Below are positions 8,560-18,302 of a DNA stretch of 64,000 nucleotides, piece by piece. The stretch is taken from NCBI RefSeq assembly GCF_023283895.1, contig NZ_JAKILB010000007.1, positions 124,001 to 188,000 on the forward strand, in the 5' to 3' direction. Numbering within the stretch: the first letter of the stretch is position 1; each line of letters starts with the position of its first letter. The notes beneath the pieces are model-generated. The model was not told the DNA's origin and made no database searches. It worked only from the letters and a program-made list of their open reading frames with translations. The DNA is from Shewanella pneumatophori (GTDB lineage: Bacteria > Pseudomonadota > Gammaproteobacteria > Enterobacterales > Shewanellaceae). A program made the position numbers and the translations under genes.

Positions 8560-10185
8560 ATGTCGAATTTGACACAATCTGTCGATCGTAAATCAACGGA
8601 TGAAAATTATCTTGCGGCTCATCCACCAGAGCGCAGCGATCCATCTAACTTAAACGCCTTTGCCAGCCCTGTGCTCTGGTTAAGTGGCGGCTTTCTCGTT
8701 CTATTTGTTCTACTTGCTGTATTCGATACTTCCGCTCTGTCCAACGTGATTCAAGTTGGATTCTCAAAAGTGACCCTATGGTTTGGCCCGTTTTGGCAGG
8801 TTTTACTGCTGGCTAACTTTGTTATTGGTCTCTACTTAGCCTTTGCCAGAACTGGCGATGTTATTTTAGGTAATCGTGCCACGCCAGAAATGGATACCTT
8901 TAAATGGTTGGCGATTATTCTCTGTACCTTATTAGCCGGCGGTGGCGTATTTTGGGCCGCTGCTGAACCGATTGCACACTTTGTCTCTTCACCACCATTT
9001 TATGGTGAAGCAGAAGGTCGCCATTTGGCAATCAATGCATTATCACAGTCATTCCTGCACTGGGGCTTTTTAGCTTGGGCGATATTAGGCACCTTGGCGG
9101 CAATCGTATTGATGCACCTGCACTATGATAAAGGCTTGCCATTACAACCTCGTACCTTACTGTACCCAATATTTGGTGATAGAGCGCTGAATGGCTGGAT
9201 TGGTACGTTGACTGATACCTTCTGTATTATTGCGGTGGCCGCTGGAACCATCGGCCCTATTGGCTTTCTTGGTTTACAAATTAGTTACGCACTCAACGCT
9301 TTGTTTGGCGTGCAAGACACCTTGATGACCCAGAGTTTAGTGGTGGTGTTTGCGATTGCCATGTATACCTTGTCGGCATTAAGTGGCTTAAGCCGTGGTA
9401 TCCAGATAATTAGTCGCTATAACATTATTTTAGCTGCGGCCTTGATTATCTTCATTCTGCTATTTGGTCCAACGAGCTTCATTGTTGATGGCTATATGCA
9501 AGGCATGGCGAGAATGGTAAATAACTTTGTGCCTATGTCGCTCTATCGCGGTGACGCTGACTGGTTAAGTTGGTGGACGGTATTTTTCTGGGGCTGGTTT
9601 TTAGGTTATGGCCCTATGATGGCTATCTTTATTGCGCGTATTTCGCGTGGCCGTAGCATTCGTCAACTGATCTTGTCGATCTCTTTGGTTGCACCCTTGA
9701 TAACTTGTTTCTGGTTTAGCGTGGTGGGGGGATCAGGGCTTGCTTTTGAGCTGACCAATCCTGGCGTAATGGCCGATGCATTTGAAGGCTTTAACTTACC
9801 AGGGGTGTTGTTAGCTATTACTTCGCAGCTACCTATGCCGACTCTGATTGCGATACTGTTTTTGATCTTAACTACCACCTTTATTGTTACCACGGGTGAC
9901 TCGATGACTTACACCATTAGTGTGGTTGTCAGCGGCTCGACAGAGCCAAGTGGCGCGATGCGTGCATTTTGGGGCGTATTGATGGGCTTAGTGGCTATCG
10001 CTTTGATTGCGATGGGAGCAGGCGGCATTTCTGCCTTGCAGTCGTTTATTGTGATAACAGCTGTGCCGGTGTCGTTTGTGTTGCTACCAACCCTGTGGCA
10101 TGCCCCGAAAATGGCTAAATTAATGGCGGAGCAGCAGTTTGGTAAGCTCGCGCATAATACTGCGCAGGTAAAGTCATCTCGCTAA
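8560..10185 (+). CDS. BCCT family betaine/choline/carnitine-type transporter
   Basis: An approximately 541-residue inner-membrane protein with about 12 hydrophobic segments, belonging to the betaine-carnitine-choline transporter family. The diagnostic segment between TM8 and TM9 reads GPMMAIFIARISRGRSIRQL, and an aromatic-rich WWTVFFWGWF stretch precedes it. BCCT members move quaternary ammonium compounds by Na+ or H+ symport or exchange, usually in osmoprotection; the substrate here cannot be told from sequence. The start is uncertain: ATG at 8560 (MSNLTQS) has a weak ribosome site, and the frame opens at GTG 8497 within a small potential hairpin. The gene is monocistronic with its own terminator at 10265. 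Confidence 0.85.
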   Translation: MSNLTQSVDRKSTDENYLAAHPPERSDPSNLNAFASPVLWLSGGFLVLFVLLAVFDTSALSNVIQVGFSKVTLWFGPFWQVLLLANFVIGLYLAFARTGDVILGNRATPEMDTFKWLAIILCTLLAGGGVFWAAAEPIAHFVSSPPFYGEAEGRHLAINALSQSFLHWGFLAWAILGTLAAIVLMHLHYDKGLPLQPRTLLYPIFGDRALNGWIGTLTDTFCIIAVAAGTIGPIGFLGLQISYALNALFGVQDTLMTQSLVVVFAIAMYTLSALSGLSRGIQIISRYNIILAAALIIFILLFGPTSFIVDGYMQGMARMVNNFVPMSLYRGDADWLSWWTVFFWGWFLGYGPMMAIFIARISRGRSIRQLILSISLVAPLITCFWFSVVGGSGLAFELTNPGVMADAFEGFNLPGVLLAITSQLPMPTLIAILFLILTTTFIVTTGDSMTYTISVVVSGSTEPSGAMRAFWGVLMGLVAIALIAMGAGGISALQSFIVITAVPVSFVLLPTLWHAPKMAKLMAEQQFGKLAHNTAQVKSSR

Positions 10186-10264
10186 TTTGGTGTTAACGAC
10201 TTTTGCTGAACTTTCTTGGTGCCTGCTTGCTGATGTAGCTTAGAACTACTCAGATTTGAATCTT

Positions 10265-10298
10265 AAGCCCCTTTACTTAATTGTATTGGGGCTTTTTT
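10265..10298 (+). terminator. Rho-independent terminator
   Basis: AAGCCCC pairs with GGGGCTT and is followed by a T-run. It ends the BCCT transcript and faces the convergent gene that stops at 10303. Confidence 0.85.
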
Positions 10299-10302
10299 AT
10301 GA

Positions 10303-10659
10303 TCACATCTCTTCCGTTACTGTGCACATACCAGTAAAGGCTGATTGGTCGGCTACCTGAACCGTTGCAAGCAATTCGTGATCAGCCAGTGGGTATTGGC
10401 CATAGGCGATATAGGTTGGAGTTTCGCTGATGTCTTGGCCATCAACACCATCGATACGGTAGATGTTGCTCATAACTGGTGATTTGTAGCTGCCATCAAT
10501 TTTTACTAGAGATTCGTTTGAACGAAGGATCTCAATATTCTTCATTACCACATCATCACTGCCTTTGACCTTGCAAATTAGATCACCAGCTTGTGCTACG
10601 CCGCTCAATGCTGCAATGCTAATGGTTGAACCGATTAATAGTTTACTCAATGTATTCAT
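10303..10659 (-). CDS. small secreted protein, function unknown
   Basis: A 118-residue exported protein. Residues 1-24 form a Sec signal peptide with cleavage expected after VAQA. The mature part is about 94 residues and has two cysteines (LICKV near the start, GMCTV near the end) that could form one disulphide. No domain is recognised. It is a single gene, convergent with the BCCT gene. ATG start as given. Confidence 0.7.
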   Translation of the reverse strand: MNTLSKLLIGSTISIAALSGVAQAGDLICKVKGSDDVVMKNIEILRSNESLVKIDGSYKSPVMSNIYRIDGVDGQDISETPTYIAYGQYPLADHELLATVQVADQSAFTGMCTVTEEM

Positions 10660-10984
10660 TCAATTTAGCCTCATTAATTGTGCACCCAAACAAGATTTGT
10701 TATCTCGCATTAAGTCGAATGCCTGATTTCATTTCTAATAGCGGTATTTTAAATGCTTATTTTGTGCGAGTAATGAGTATGAGCGCACAGGGCTAAGAAT
10801 AGTTCCCCTTGATAAGCTGTCAATTTGCTAGATTTCGCTGTTGATTTAATAAATGAGACTTGGGTGCATCTTTGTCGGTCGACAATGGGATCTTGCTGGC
10901 TAATTAACTATTCTGAGCAGCTTAGGCTGAAGCTGGCGTGAAGCTTACATGGATTAGTATAAGCTTCACTTTGTGGTTGAAGCG
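10660..10984. other. intergenic region, one inverted repeat
   Basis: It holds the promoter side of the secreted-protein gene and, at 10938-10969, a perfect 10-base inverted repeat (GTGAAGCTTA / TAAGCTTCAC) just past the minus-strand gene ending at 10985. The repeat has no T-run, so it may be a weak terminator or a mRNA 3'-end hairpin. Confidence 0.45.
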
Positions 10985-11977
10985 TTATTTAGCCATTGCT
11001 CTAACGGCTTTTGCATACGCCATTAGGTCGAACTCGCTTAGGTGTTCAGCCGCGTCTGTTGAGTTGTACTCGACGACTCTCTCATTCAGGTATTGCCAAA
11101 TGTCCTCTATATTTTCAGCTATTTCTGCTAATGGCAATTTAGCACCTTTGGCGACTAGCTTAGAGAGTGCCTCTAGGTGCGTTGGCCCAAAATTGTTTTC
11201 CAATATCACATATTGCCAATTGATATCTGCTAATGCAGTTTCATTTGGAAGGTAGTCTTTAGCAATATGTGGGTGTGAATCTAACATCTGAGGCGCAATG
11301 GCAAACACCGCTGCAAAGAGTGAGCCGAAGTCTGCTACGCAGCTGTTGTCGTTGACGCTGCAGTTTAAGTCCGCACCTTTAGCGAGTATGTTGCTGACTA
11401 TTTGCTGATTTCTATTTTCAAGTTCGATTTCATCGGCTTCATGGCTGAGTATCGCCGCGCAGGTTGTGGTTAATGCTTGTGGAGAAAACCTTTGATAATG
11501 GCCGGTTAAAAAATCATATAGTTGATATTCTGGGTCGTCATTGCCATCGTACACATGTTCTAAAAAGTCGTTCTGATCTAATTCGCAGCCAAGTTCTACC
11601 AAGCGCTTTATCATAGGCAAGAAAAAGTCGTTGCTAATCTGATAAACCATGTCATAGCAAGGCCCCACAGGTGCATCGGCAATGGTTAGGCTACCGTCCC
11701 TTGGGTAACGCTCAAGAATACTGAATAGTGCAGCTGTTTTGCCGCTCCACTCTTGTTCGTTCCAGTCGTGCATATGCTGTTCTTTGGCGTAATATAACTG
11801 CAGGAAAATATCCTCATCACTGAACACTCCAGCACCTCTGAGCTTATCTATGATGGCGATGCCTTGCTCATCCTCATAGATACAGTCGAAATGATTTGCG
11901 GCGTCATTGGCTTTTAGCCATTCGAAATCGTTAGCTGCTATGTACTGCATTAGTTCATTCTTTCCACGAATGGGCAT
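10985..11977 (-). CDS. hypothetical cytoplasmic protein, possibly ankyrin-like helical repeats
   Basis: A 330-residue acidic soluble protein with no signal peptide or membrane segment. It is almost wholly helical in character. Segments such as LVELGCELDQNDFLEHV and ILAKGADLNCSVND resemble ankyrin-repeat turns (the GADLN type), so an ankyrin-like repeat protein is plausible, but the repeats are too degenerate to be sure. No catalytic motif is seen. It is a single gene, divergent from the Sel1-repeat lipoprotein gene. Confidence 0.6.
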   Translation of the reverse strand: MPIRGKNELMQYIAANDFEWLKANDAANHFDCIYEDEQGIAIIDKLRGAGVFSDEDIFLQLYYAKEQHMHDWNEQEWSGKTAALFSILERYPRDGSLTIADAPVGPCYDMVYQISNDFFLPMIKRLVELGCELDQNDFLEHVYDGNDDPEYQLYDFLTGHYQRFSPQALTTTCAAILSHEADEIELENRNQQIVSNILAKGADLNCSVNDNSCVADFGSLFAAVFAIAPQMLDSHPHIAKDYLPNETALADINWQYVILENNFGPTHLEALSKLVAKGAKLPLAEIAENIEDIWQYLNERVVEYNSTDAAEHLSEFDLMAYAKAVRAMAK

Positions 11978-12087
11978 TGTGACTCCAATATTTACGATTG
12001 TGCTCAGAGAATTAGCTTGTGTGACAGTTTATATAAGTCTGATATTTAGACCTAGTTGTTAGTCAGTATTTTTACAATGGAGTGGTT

Positions 12088-13083
12088 ATGCCAGCAGTTA
12101 TTAGTTTTTGTCAGCTTAGTGAGCGTTTATTTATTGCTTTGATGGTTAGTGTTGCCCTTATTGGCTGCAGCAGTCAGCCTACGCAAGATAATACTACTGT
12201 TAATACTCGAGAGCTATTCGACCCTTGGTGTAACTATGCGGCAGATGGATTAGCTGAGCAAATTAGCCAAAAATGTATCGATAATGCCGCCGCGGGCGAT
12301 GTTGATGCGCTAACCAATTTAGCTTATCTCTATGCCAAAGGCATATTGGTTGAGCAAGATTTTGTGCGAGCCATGGTGTATTACCGTAAGGCAGCGCATC
12401 AAGGCATGCCCGAAGCACAATACTCACTTGCTGAAATGTATCGTGGAGGTCGAGTCGGCAAGCCAAATTATGAGTTGGCGCGTTATTGGTATCAGCAGTT
12501 GGCCAGCCAAGCTGTTGACCCGCAATATCCTAGGCATCAAGTCGATGCTCAATTTATGCTGGGTTTGATGCATTTTCAAGGCTTAGGTGATGTAGTTGAT
12601 TTAAAGGCGGCACAGCATTGGTTAACGCTCAGCAGCAATAATGGCCACAGCGAAGCGCCATATGTATTAGGTAAGATCTATCTAGAGCACTATCACCAGC
12701 CTGCTCAGGCATTTAAATGGTACCAAGTAAGTGCGGAGCGTGAGTTTGCGCCCGCAATGCACCAAATTGGCATGATGTATATTGATGGCACATTTGGGAA
12801 GGTCGATGCAGTGAAAGCTGAAACTTGGCTTGAGCGCGCAGCGAGCTTAGGCTTGGCTGAAGCCCAAGTTGATTTAGCCACCAGTGAATATAACGGTATG
12901 AATGGCGAGGCGGATTTTATCAAAATCTATGTTTGGTTAGATGCGGCGGCTGGTCAAGGTAATGCCATGGCTAAGCAACGGCTCGAATTTATTGCTGCTA
13001 AACTGAATCCACAACAATTAGTTAAAGCGCAGGCATTGAGTAAACAATGCAGTACGAGTCAATTTAAGCAGTGTAACCTTTAG
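12088..13083 (+). CDS. Sel1-repeat lipoprotein
   Basis: A 331-residue lipoprotein with lipobox LIGC at about residue 27, then a series of Sel1-type (SLR) helical repeats spanning about residues 65-315. Repeat signatures include DALTNLAYLYAKG, AQYSLAEMYRGG, AQFMLGLMHFQG, APYVLGKIYLEH, AMHQIGMMYIDG and AQVDLATSEYNG. Sel1 proteins are protein-interaction scaffolds, often in envelope assembly or signalling. The ATG at 12088 has GGAG seven bases upstream; GTG at 12082 is in frame but less likely. No linked partner gene suggests a specific target. Confidence 0.85.
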   Translation: MPAVISFCQLSERLFIALMVSVALIGCSSQPTQDNTTVNTRELFDPWCNYAADGLAEQISQKCIDNAAAGDVDALTNLAYLYAKGILVEQDFVRAMVYYRKAAHQGMPEAQYSLAEMYRGGRVGKPNYELARYWYQQLASQAVDPQYPRHQVDAQFMLGLMHFQGLGDVVDLKAAQHWLTLSSNNGHSEAPYVLGKIYLEHYHQPAQAFKWYQVSAEREFAPAMHQIGMMYIDGTFGKVDAVKAETWLERAASLGLAEAQVDLATSEYNGMNGEADFIKIYVWLDAAAGQGNAMAKQRLEFIAAKLNPQQLVKAQALSKQCSTSQFKQCNL

Positions 13084-13110
13084 GTTAGATAAGGCTTGTG
13101 ATGTTAAATT

Positions 13111-13133
13111 AGTGAGTACATCTAGTACTCACT
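13111..13133. terminator. inverted repeat between convergent genes
   Basis: AGTGAGTAC / GTACTCACT, nine perfect pairs around a five-base loop, lying between the ends of the Sel1 gene and the small secreted-protein gene. There is no clear T-run, so the terminator role is inferred from position. Confidence 0.45.
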
Positions 13134-13142
13134 GATCGAGAT

Positions 13143-13391
13143 TTAGATACTCGTGCCAACAGCCTTACATGCCCATCCAGGACCAACATAAGTTTGTTGG
13201 CAGTATTGAATACTAATATTTTTGACGCCAGGGTATTGTGCTTTTAGCGAACTAATTGCGTTATTGCTTGCATTTGCTTTTGAATAACCATAAGTGAGGT
13301 TGCTATACACCGTTGTTCCGGCAAATGCGGAACTTGCAATTAGCAGGGACGATACAAAAATGGTGGAGATGAATGATTTTGAAGATTTCAT
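13143..13391 (-). CDS. small secreted protein, function unknown
   Basis: An 82-residue protein with a clear Sec signal peptide (about residues 1-24, cleavage after SAFA), leaving a mature peptide of about 58 residues. Two cysteines (QYCQQ and WACKA) probably form a disulphide near the C-terminus. The mature part is rich in Ser, Asn, Tyr and Gly. I do not recognise the family. ATG start preceded by an AAGGATTTAA stretch. Single gene. Confidence 0.65.
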   Translation of the reverse strand: MKSSKSFISTIFVSSLLIASSAFAGTTVYSNLTYGYSKANASNNAISSLKAQYPGVKNISIQYCQQTYVGPGWACKAVGTSI

Positions 13392-13634
13392 TTGTATTAA
13401 ATCCTTTAATTTGATTAGTTAGATAAATCTACCTATATAACTAAAGGTACTCCTTTACCCTTTAGAGGTTAATATTTATACATCTTATGACAACGCTGTC
13501 AAACCTGTTTGAGAAATAATTTCGTTAACTAACTCGGCAATTAACTGATGATTTTAATCTAGGCCTCAGGTTGGCTAATTATGATGAGCCGATTTGTTGT
13601 CTATTTTTTGTGGTTTAAATAAGGATTTATTGTT

Positions 13635-14039
13635 TTGAATACTGCTAATTCAAATTCATCTCGCCGCAAACCTTTGATTGCTTTTGGTGTTGTGGCTTCT
13701 ATTGTGGCGCTGTTTGTGGCTTTAGTTATGGTTATGCCAAAAGGCTTTAAGGCAACCCATGAAGAGATAGGTACAGGTAAGCCTGCTATCGTTTTTGTTT
13801 ATGATAATGGTTTGGCGATGAGCAACAGCCAAACTGAGCAGATGAATGAAGCCCGTGATTACCTCGGTGACTCGGTATATTTTTTGATAGCAACAACTGG
13901 CACGCCTGAGGGCGATAAGTTGATCCGCCAACACCGTGCTGATTCGGCAGAGTTATTATTATTTGATGCTTCAGGCGAGCTCACTAAAAGACAGTATGGC
14001 CTGAAAACTGCCGGCGAATTAGTAATGTGGGTAGAGTAA
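13635..14039 (+). CDS. membrane-anchored thioredoxin-fold-like protein lacking CxxC
   Basis: A 134-residue protein with one TM helix at about residues 14-35 and an extracytoplasmic domain of about 95 residues. The order of segments (GKPAIVFVYDNG, then a helix, then SVYFLIATTG, then AELLLFDASGEL and a final helix) resembles a thioredoxin fold, but there is no cysteine in the protein, so a redox role is unlikely. The start is a TTG at 13635 with AAGGAT eight bases upstream; no better ATG exists before the TM segment. The fold assignment is inference from pattern. Confidence 0.55.
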   Translation: MNTANSNSSRRKPLIAFGVVASIVALFVALVMVMPKGFKATHEEIGTGKPAIVFVYDNGLAMSNSQTEQMNEARDYLGDSVYFLIATTGTPEGDKLIRQHRADSAELLLFDASGELTKRQYGLKTAGELVMWVE

Positions 14040-14092
14040 TCATCATTTAATAGCCGCCAACATTGATAGCTATTAGGGAACTGAATATCCGG

Positions 14093-14135
14093 AAAACCAT
14101 CCACCAGACATAAATGTCAAAGCGGATGGTTTTTT
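14093..14135 (+). terminator. Rho-independent terminator
   Basis: AAACCATCC pairs with GGATGGTTT across a 21-base loop and is followed by Ts. It ends the preceding plus-strand gene and faces ppnP. Confidence 0.75.
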
Positions 14136-14155
14136 GCTTTACGGTTTATGCGTTA

Positions 14156-14437
14156 TTAACCGTAAATACAAAGGTAAGCGGTTTGAGTCGCTACTTTTAC
14201 TTGAAACTTTGCATCGCCAATTACGTTAAACTGCTCACCAGCGTTAAAGGTTTGCCATTCAGTTTGCCCAGGTAACAATACAGTTAGTGCGCCTGAGATC
14301 ACTTGCATTACTTCAGGTGCAGCAGTGCCAAACTCATAATCACCTGCTTCCATTACGCCTACCGAGGCTGGTTTATCTGCACCAGCGAAAGAAATAGACT
14401 TAACCTGACCTTCAAAATATTCATTAACCGCTAACAT
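14156..14437 (-). CDS. ppnP: pyrimidine/purine nucleoside phosphorylase PpnP
   Basis: A 93-residue single-domain cupin (DUF1255, E. coli YaiE/PpnP) of the usual family length. Diagnostic segments are [11 protein letters not shown] at the start, [13 protein letters not shown], the [12 protein letters not shown] turn, and the closing TAYLCIYG. PpnP catalyses phosphorolysis of diverse nucleosides to the free base and ribose-1-phosphate in the cytoplasm, a nucleoside salvage step. ATG start with an AGGAA ribosome site. Single gene convergent with the preceding unit. Confidence 0.92.
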   Translation of the reverse strand: MLAVNEYFEGQVKSISFAGADKPASVGVMEAGDYEFGTAAPEVMQVISGALTVLLPGQTEWQTFNAGEQFNVIGDAKFQVKVATQTAYLCIYG

Positions 14438-14855
14438 TATAATTCCTCGTGATAAGAGCGTTGAACAAGGCTAAACAGAGTGAGTTTAGGGCTCATCATT
14501 CAACGGCGGGATAGTATCACTTGCTACTGCACAACAATACTCTCTAGGCGGTGACTGATATGAAACTAAGCAATGTGTTGCAAAGGCGACATTTGATAAA
14601 GAAATTTTTTTATATAACAGATAAATCTTATTGAGTGTGATCCCCTAGCTGTTACCTTTATTGTGGGCGAAAAAGTTGTAAATAGTTCTAAGGCAAAAGG
14701 CTTTATCTAAAACCGTAGAAATAGACAATTGTTCTATTGTTGAAAAGGATATTTTTACATTAAATTCAAAGTGTAATGCTAATGCGCTATGTTGACTTGT
14801 TACTCGCTTGTAATAAGATGTTTTTTCAAGGATAGAAAGACGGAGCAGAGACTTT
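14438..14855. other. intergenic region between divergent ppnP and HD-GYP genes
   Basis: About 420 bases with promoter functions for both directions presumed. I see no clear operator, RNA gene or convincing small ORF. Confidence 0.4.
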
Positions 14856-17800
14856 ATGGACGCCATGGTTAATAAGCGCAAAAAGCGATTCACTATTCGA
14901 GTGACCGTGGTGGGGATCTTTATTCTAGCAACTGTGCTAACCGCCGCCATTGCCATAGGTTTGCAGTATTATTTTAGTAAAGCAATGGCAACGGATTCTG
15001 CGGTGAAGCTTTATGATCTTACAGCTAAAAATACCAGCAGCTATTTAACGCAAGTCGACAATCAAGCGGTTAATGCCGTTCACTTACTTTCTAACCTCGA
15101 TGCACTATCAATAAATGGTGGCGTAAACCTTGAAACTCGGCGTGTATTTGCCGAAATCATGCGCACAAATACACTGTTTTATGCGTTATATATTGGCACA
15201 CCCAATGGTGATTTTTACGAATTAATTAATCTCGATGCGCATCCTATTATCAGAAAGCAACTCAATGCCTCTCATCTTGACCGTTGGGTAATGATTGAGA
15301 TCCACGGTGAGGGAGAGCTAAGGCAGCGAACCCAGTCTTATTTTGACGACCAATTTACCTTGAGGGTTAAACGTAGTGAGCCCAGTGAATATGATGCTAG
15401 AGTGAGACCTTGGTTTATTAATGCTAACCAACAAACAGTTTCTAAAACTGAACCTTATTTATTTCAGCATCTACAATCTCCCGGGCAAACTTATTCAATT
15501 AAATTAGCTGAAACGGGCGCGGTATTAGCCTTAGATATTGCTTTATCAACGCTTTCTGATTACTTAGTAATGCAAGGAAAAGATGGCAATGCTGCTAGCG
15601 ATAAAAAGATATATCTCTATAAGCAAAGTGGTGAGCTCATTGCGTCTAACCAAGTGCAGCAGACAACAATTAATATTCCTGCATCGCAGCCATTATCGTT
15701 AACAGCGAAGCAACGGGATCTGATCGCGAGAACTGAACCATTAAAGGTGTCGAACGAGACTGATTGGGCGCCCATTGATTTTGCCATCTCAGGCATGCCT
15801 CAAGGGTACAGTATCGATTTACTCAACCTAGTGGCTGATATGACAGGGTTAGAGCTTAGGTATATCAATGGTTTTAGCTGGGTTGAACTAACCGAAAAGT
15901 TTAAAAAACAAGAACTCGCGATGTTGCACTCGGTGATTAAAACCGATGAAACACGCTTACTCGGTCAGTTTAGCGATCCGTTTGTTGAACTACCTTATGC
16001 CATAGTGACTCAGCCAGACCTGGCGCCAATAACCCATATAGAGCAACTGTTTGGTAAGCAGCTCGCCATACCAAAAGGTTGGTCAATTGTTGAGGTCATT
16101 AAAACTAACTACCCACAAATAGAGGTGGTTGAAATGGCTTCAACCTATGCCGTGTTGCACGCAGTGGAAGAGGGGGAAGTTTATGCTGCGCTAGATAACA
16201 GCATTATTTTGCATTACACCGCCAAGCAATTTTTTGTTGAGAATATTCAATACCATGAGCAGGTTGGTTTCGCACCGCTGAAAGTCGAAACCGGCTTGCA
16301 CATTGTGCTTGCTAAACATGACGCTGAGCTAATTGAGATAATTAACTTAGCTTTAGCCAATATTACCGCTGAGCAAAAACAGGCATTGAGTGCTAAATGG
16401 TTTGCTAGTGGTAAGAAACAAGACTTAACCACCAAAGGCACTGTACCTTTTGCTGAGCTAATTGAGCTTGCGAAAGCCCCCAGCAAACAGCGTAAATTAG
16501 TGCAGCGTGAGATCAATGGTGTTAAAGAGTTTCTGTATGTGACCCCTTTTGGTGGGAGTTCAGCGGGGAGCCAAGAATACTTTGCTATTGTCGTGCCAGC
16601 CCAAGAGCTGTTGGCGGCGAGTGTCGATAAAGTGCAGCAATCCATTTTGTTCACCAGTTTATGCTTATTACTGATTTTCCCCGTTTCTTGGGTTTTCTCA
16701 TCGCCAATTATTCGACCAATTAAGTTATTAGAAAAAGAAAATAACAAGATTAAAAATCGTCAGTATGACGATGTCATTAAAGTGGATTCTAATATTACCG
16801 AGCTTGATGAACTGGCTCATTCGATGATGGAGATGTCGAGCTCAATTAGAGAGTATGAAGAAAATCAAAAAGAGTTAATGGAGTCGTTTATTAAGCTAAT
16901 TGCACAAGCGATCGATGATAAATCTCCATATACCGCAGGACATTGTAATCGAGTGCCTGAACTTGGACTCATGCTGGTTGCTGCAGCTGAAAAGTCGCAA
17001 GCTGGGCCATTTAAAGACTTTAAGTTTAACTCACTCGATGAGCATCGTGAGTTTAGGATCGCTGCTTGGCTACACGACTGCGGTAAAATCACTACGCCAG
17101 AATATATTGTCGATAAAGGGACTAAGCTTGAGGCGGTTTACAATCGTATTCATGAAATACGCATGCGCTTTGAGGTGCTGTGGCGTGACGCTGAAATAAC
17201 TTGTTTACAGCAAATCGCGTCGGATACAGATAACGAAGCAGGTTATCGTGCATTGCTTGCCAGCAAGCAACAGCAGTTAACTCAAGACTTTGAGTTTATT
17301 GCTACTGCCAATATCGGTGGTGAGTTCATGGGGCAAGAGTCTAAAGACAGGTTAGACGAGCTCGCGAGTATCACTTGGCAGCGCCACTTCGATGACAGGC
17401 TCGGTTTATCGCCAGTTGAAGAGCTTAATTTGAGCGAGCGCCTTAATGCTGAAGTTTATCCGGTAACTGAACAGCTGTTACGGGATAAACCTGAGCATAT
17501 TATTAAACGTATCAGTGAAGTGAACTTTGATCCTAAGTTTGGTATTAAGATGACCATACCTAAGGATCAATATAATTTAGGTGAGCTGTATAACCTGTCG
17601 ATCTCACGTGGCACTTTGACCGCAGAAGATCGATTTAAGATCAATGAGCATATTACTAGCACGATTAAGATGCTAGAGAATCTGCCGTTCCCACCAGAGC
17701 TAGCGCGGGTGCCACGTTACGCATCGACTCACCATGAAACCTTAAAAGGTACCGGATACCCACGTAAACTCAGTGCTGAGGACTTATCGATCCCTGAGCG

Positions 17801-18059
17801 GATCTTGGTGATAGCGGATATCTTTGAGGCATTAACCGCTGCTGATAGGCCTTATAAAAAGGCGAAACCGCTAAGTGTTGCGATTGATATCTTGTATAAG
17901 ATGGCACTCGATGAGCACCTCGATATGGATCTCTTTAAGCTGTTTTTATCCAGTGGGATCTATCTAGAGTATGCCAATAAGTTTCTCGATCCGGCGCAGA
18001 TAAATGATGTGGATATTGCAAAGTACCTAAACTGTAAAGCTATGGATAAAACTGCTTAG
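14856..18059 (+). CDS. transmembrane HD-GYP c-di-GMP phosphodiesterase with Cache-like and solute-binding sensor domains
   Basis: A 1067-residue signalling protein predicted to degrade c-di-GMP in response to an extracellular cue. Order: TM1 (about 14-36); a periplasmic Cache-like region (40-270); a periplasmic SBP_bac_3-like region (about 285-530, with PQGYSIDLLNLVADMTG and a YAIVTQPD strand); TM2 (about 597-617); HAMP (618-670); HD-GYP (680-1040). The catalytic marks are intact: HDCGK near residue 740, NEHITST, HHE and GTGYP near residue 965. About 110 residues are inserted within the HD-GYP core between HDCGK and the later histidines. ATG start, with a second ATG three codons in. Monocistronic. 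The ligand is unknown. Confidence 0.88.
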   Translation: MDAMVNKRKKRFTIRVTVVGIFILATVLTAAIAIGLQYYFSKAMATDSAVKLYDLTAKNTSSYLTQVDNQAVNAVHLLSNLDALSINGGVNLETRRVFAEIMRTNTLFYALYIGTPNGDFYELINLDAHPIIRKQLNASHLDRWVMIEIHGEGELRQRTQSYFDDQFTLRVKRSEPSEYDARVRPWFINANQQTVSKTEPYLFQHLQSPGQTYSIKLAETGAVLALDIALSTLSDYLVMQGKDGNAASDKKIYLYKQSGELIASNQVQQTTINIPASQPLSLTAKQRDLIARTEPLKVSNETDWAPIDFAISGMPQGYSIDLLNLVADMTGLELRYINGFSWVELTEKFKKQELAMLHSVIKTDETRLLGQFSDPFVELPYAIVTQPDLAPITHIEQLFGKQLAIPKGWSIVEVIKTNYPQIEVVEMASTYAVLHAVEEGEVYAALDNSIILHYTAKQFFVENIQYHEQVGFAPLKVETGLHIVLAKHDAELIEIINLALANITAEQKQALSAKWFASGKKQDLTTKGTVPFAELIELAKAPSKQRKLVQREINGVKEFLYVTPFGGSSAGSQEYFAIVVPAQELLAASVDKVQQSILFTSLCLLLIFPVSWVFSSPIIRPIKLLEKENNKIKNRQYDDVIKVDSNITELDELAHSMMEMSSSIREYEENQKELMESFIKLIAQAIDDKSPYTAGHCNRVPELGLMLVAAAEKSQAGPFKDFKFNSLDEHREFRIAAWLHDCGKITTPEYIVDKGTKLEAVYNRIHEIRMRFEVLWRDAEITCLQQIASDTDNEAGYRALLASKQQQLTQDFEFIATANIGGEFMGQESKDRLDELASITWQRHFDDRLGLSPVEELNLSERLNAEVYPVTEQLLRDKPEHIIKRISEVNFDPKFGIKMTIPKDQYNLGELYNLSISRGTLTAEDRFKINEHITSTIKMLENLPFPPELARVPRYASTHHETLKGTGYPRKLSAEDLSIPERILVIADIFEALTAADRPYKKAKPLSVAIDILYKMALDEHLDMDLFKLFLSSGIYLEYANKFLDPAQINDVDIAKYLNCKAMDKTA

Positions 18060-18302
18060 GGTGACTTATTGAGATCAAAATGCCGTGGTTTATCTTAGAT
18101 TGACTGCGGCTTTATTCTTAGATGGCTTGTTCACTCCTTAATCAAAAAAAGTCATTGTTGAATATGGCTCAAGTGGTAGAATGCGCGCTCGGCGATTTGC
18201 GGCTAGAGCCATCAGCTGTCTTTGTGGCCAGAGGCATCACGTTTCTTTCACAGCATATCGCCTACAACACCCCATTATTCTTCACTATTAATTCGAGCAT
18301 TT

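Noticed and set aside
10938..11255. 105-codon plus-strand frame antisense to the hypothetical gene at 10985
   Set aside because: Lies inside a coherent minus-strand protein and has no ribosome site.
18166..18215. tRNA-like stretch (GGCTCAAGTGGTAGAATGC) resembling a D-arm
   Set aside because: The D stem does not pair properly, there is no GTTCGAATC-type T-arm and no acceptor stem, so it is not called as a tRNA or tRNA remnant.
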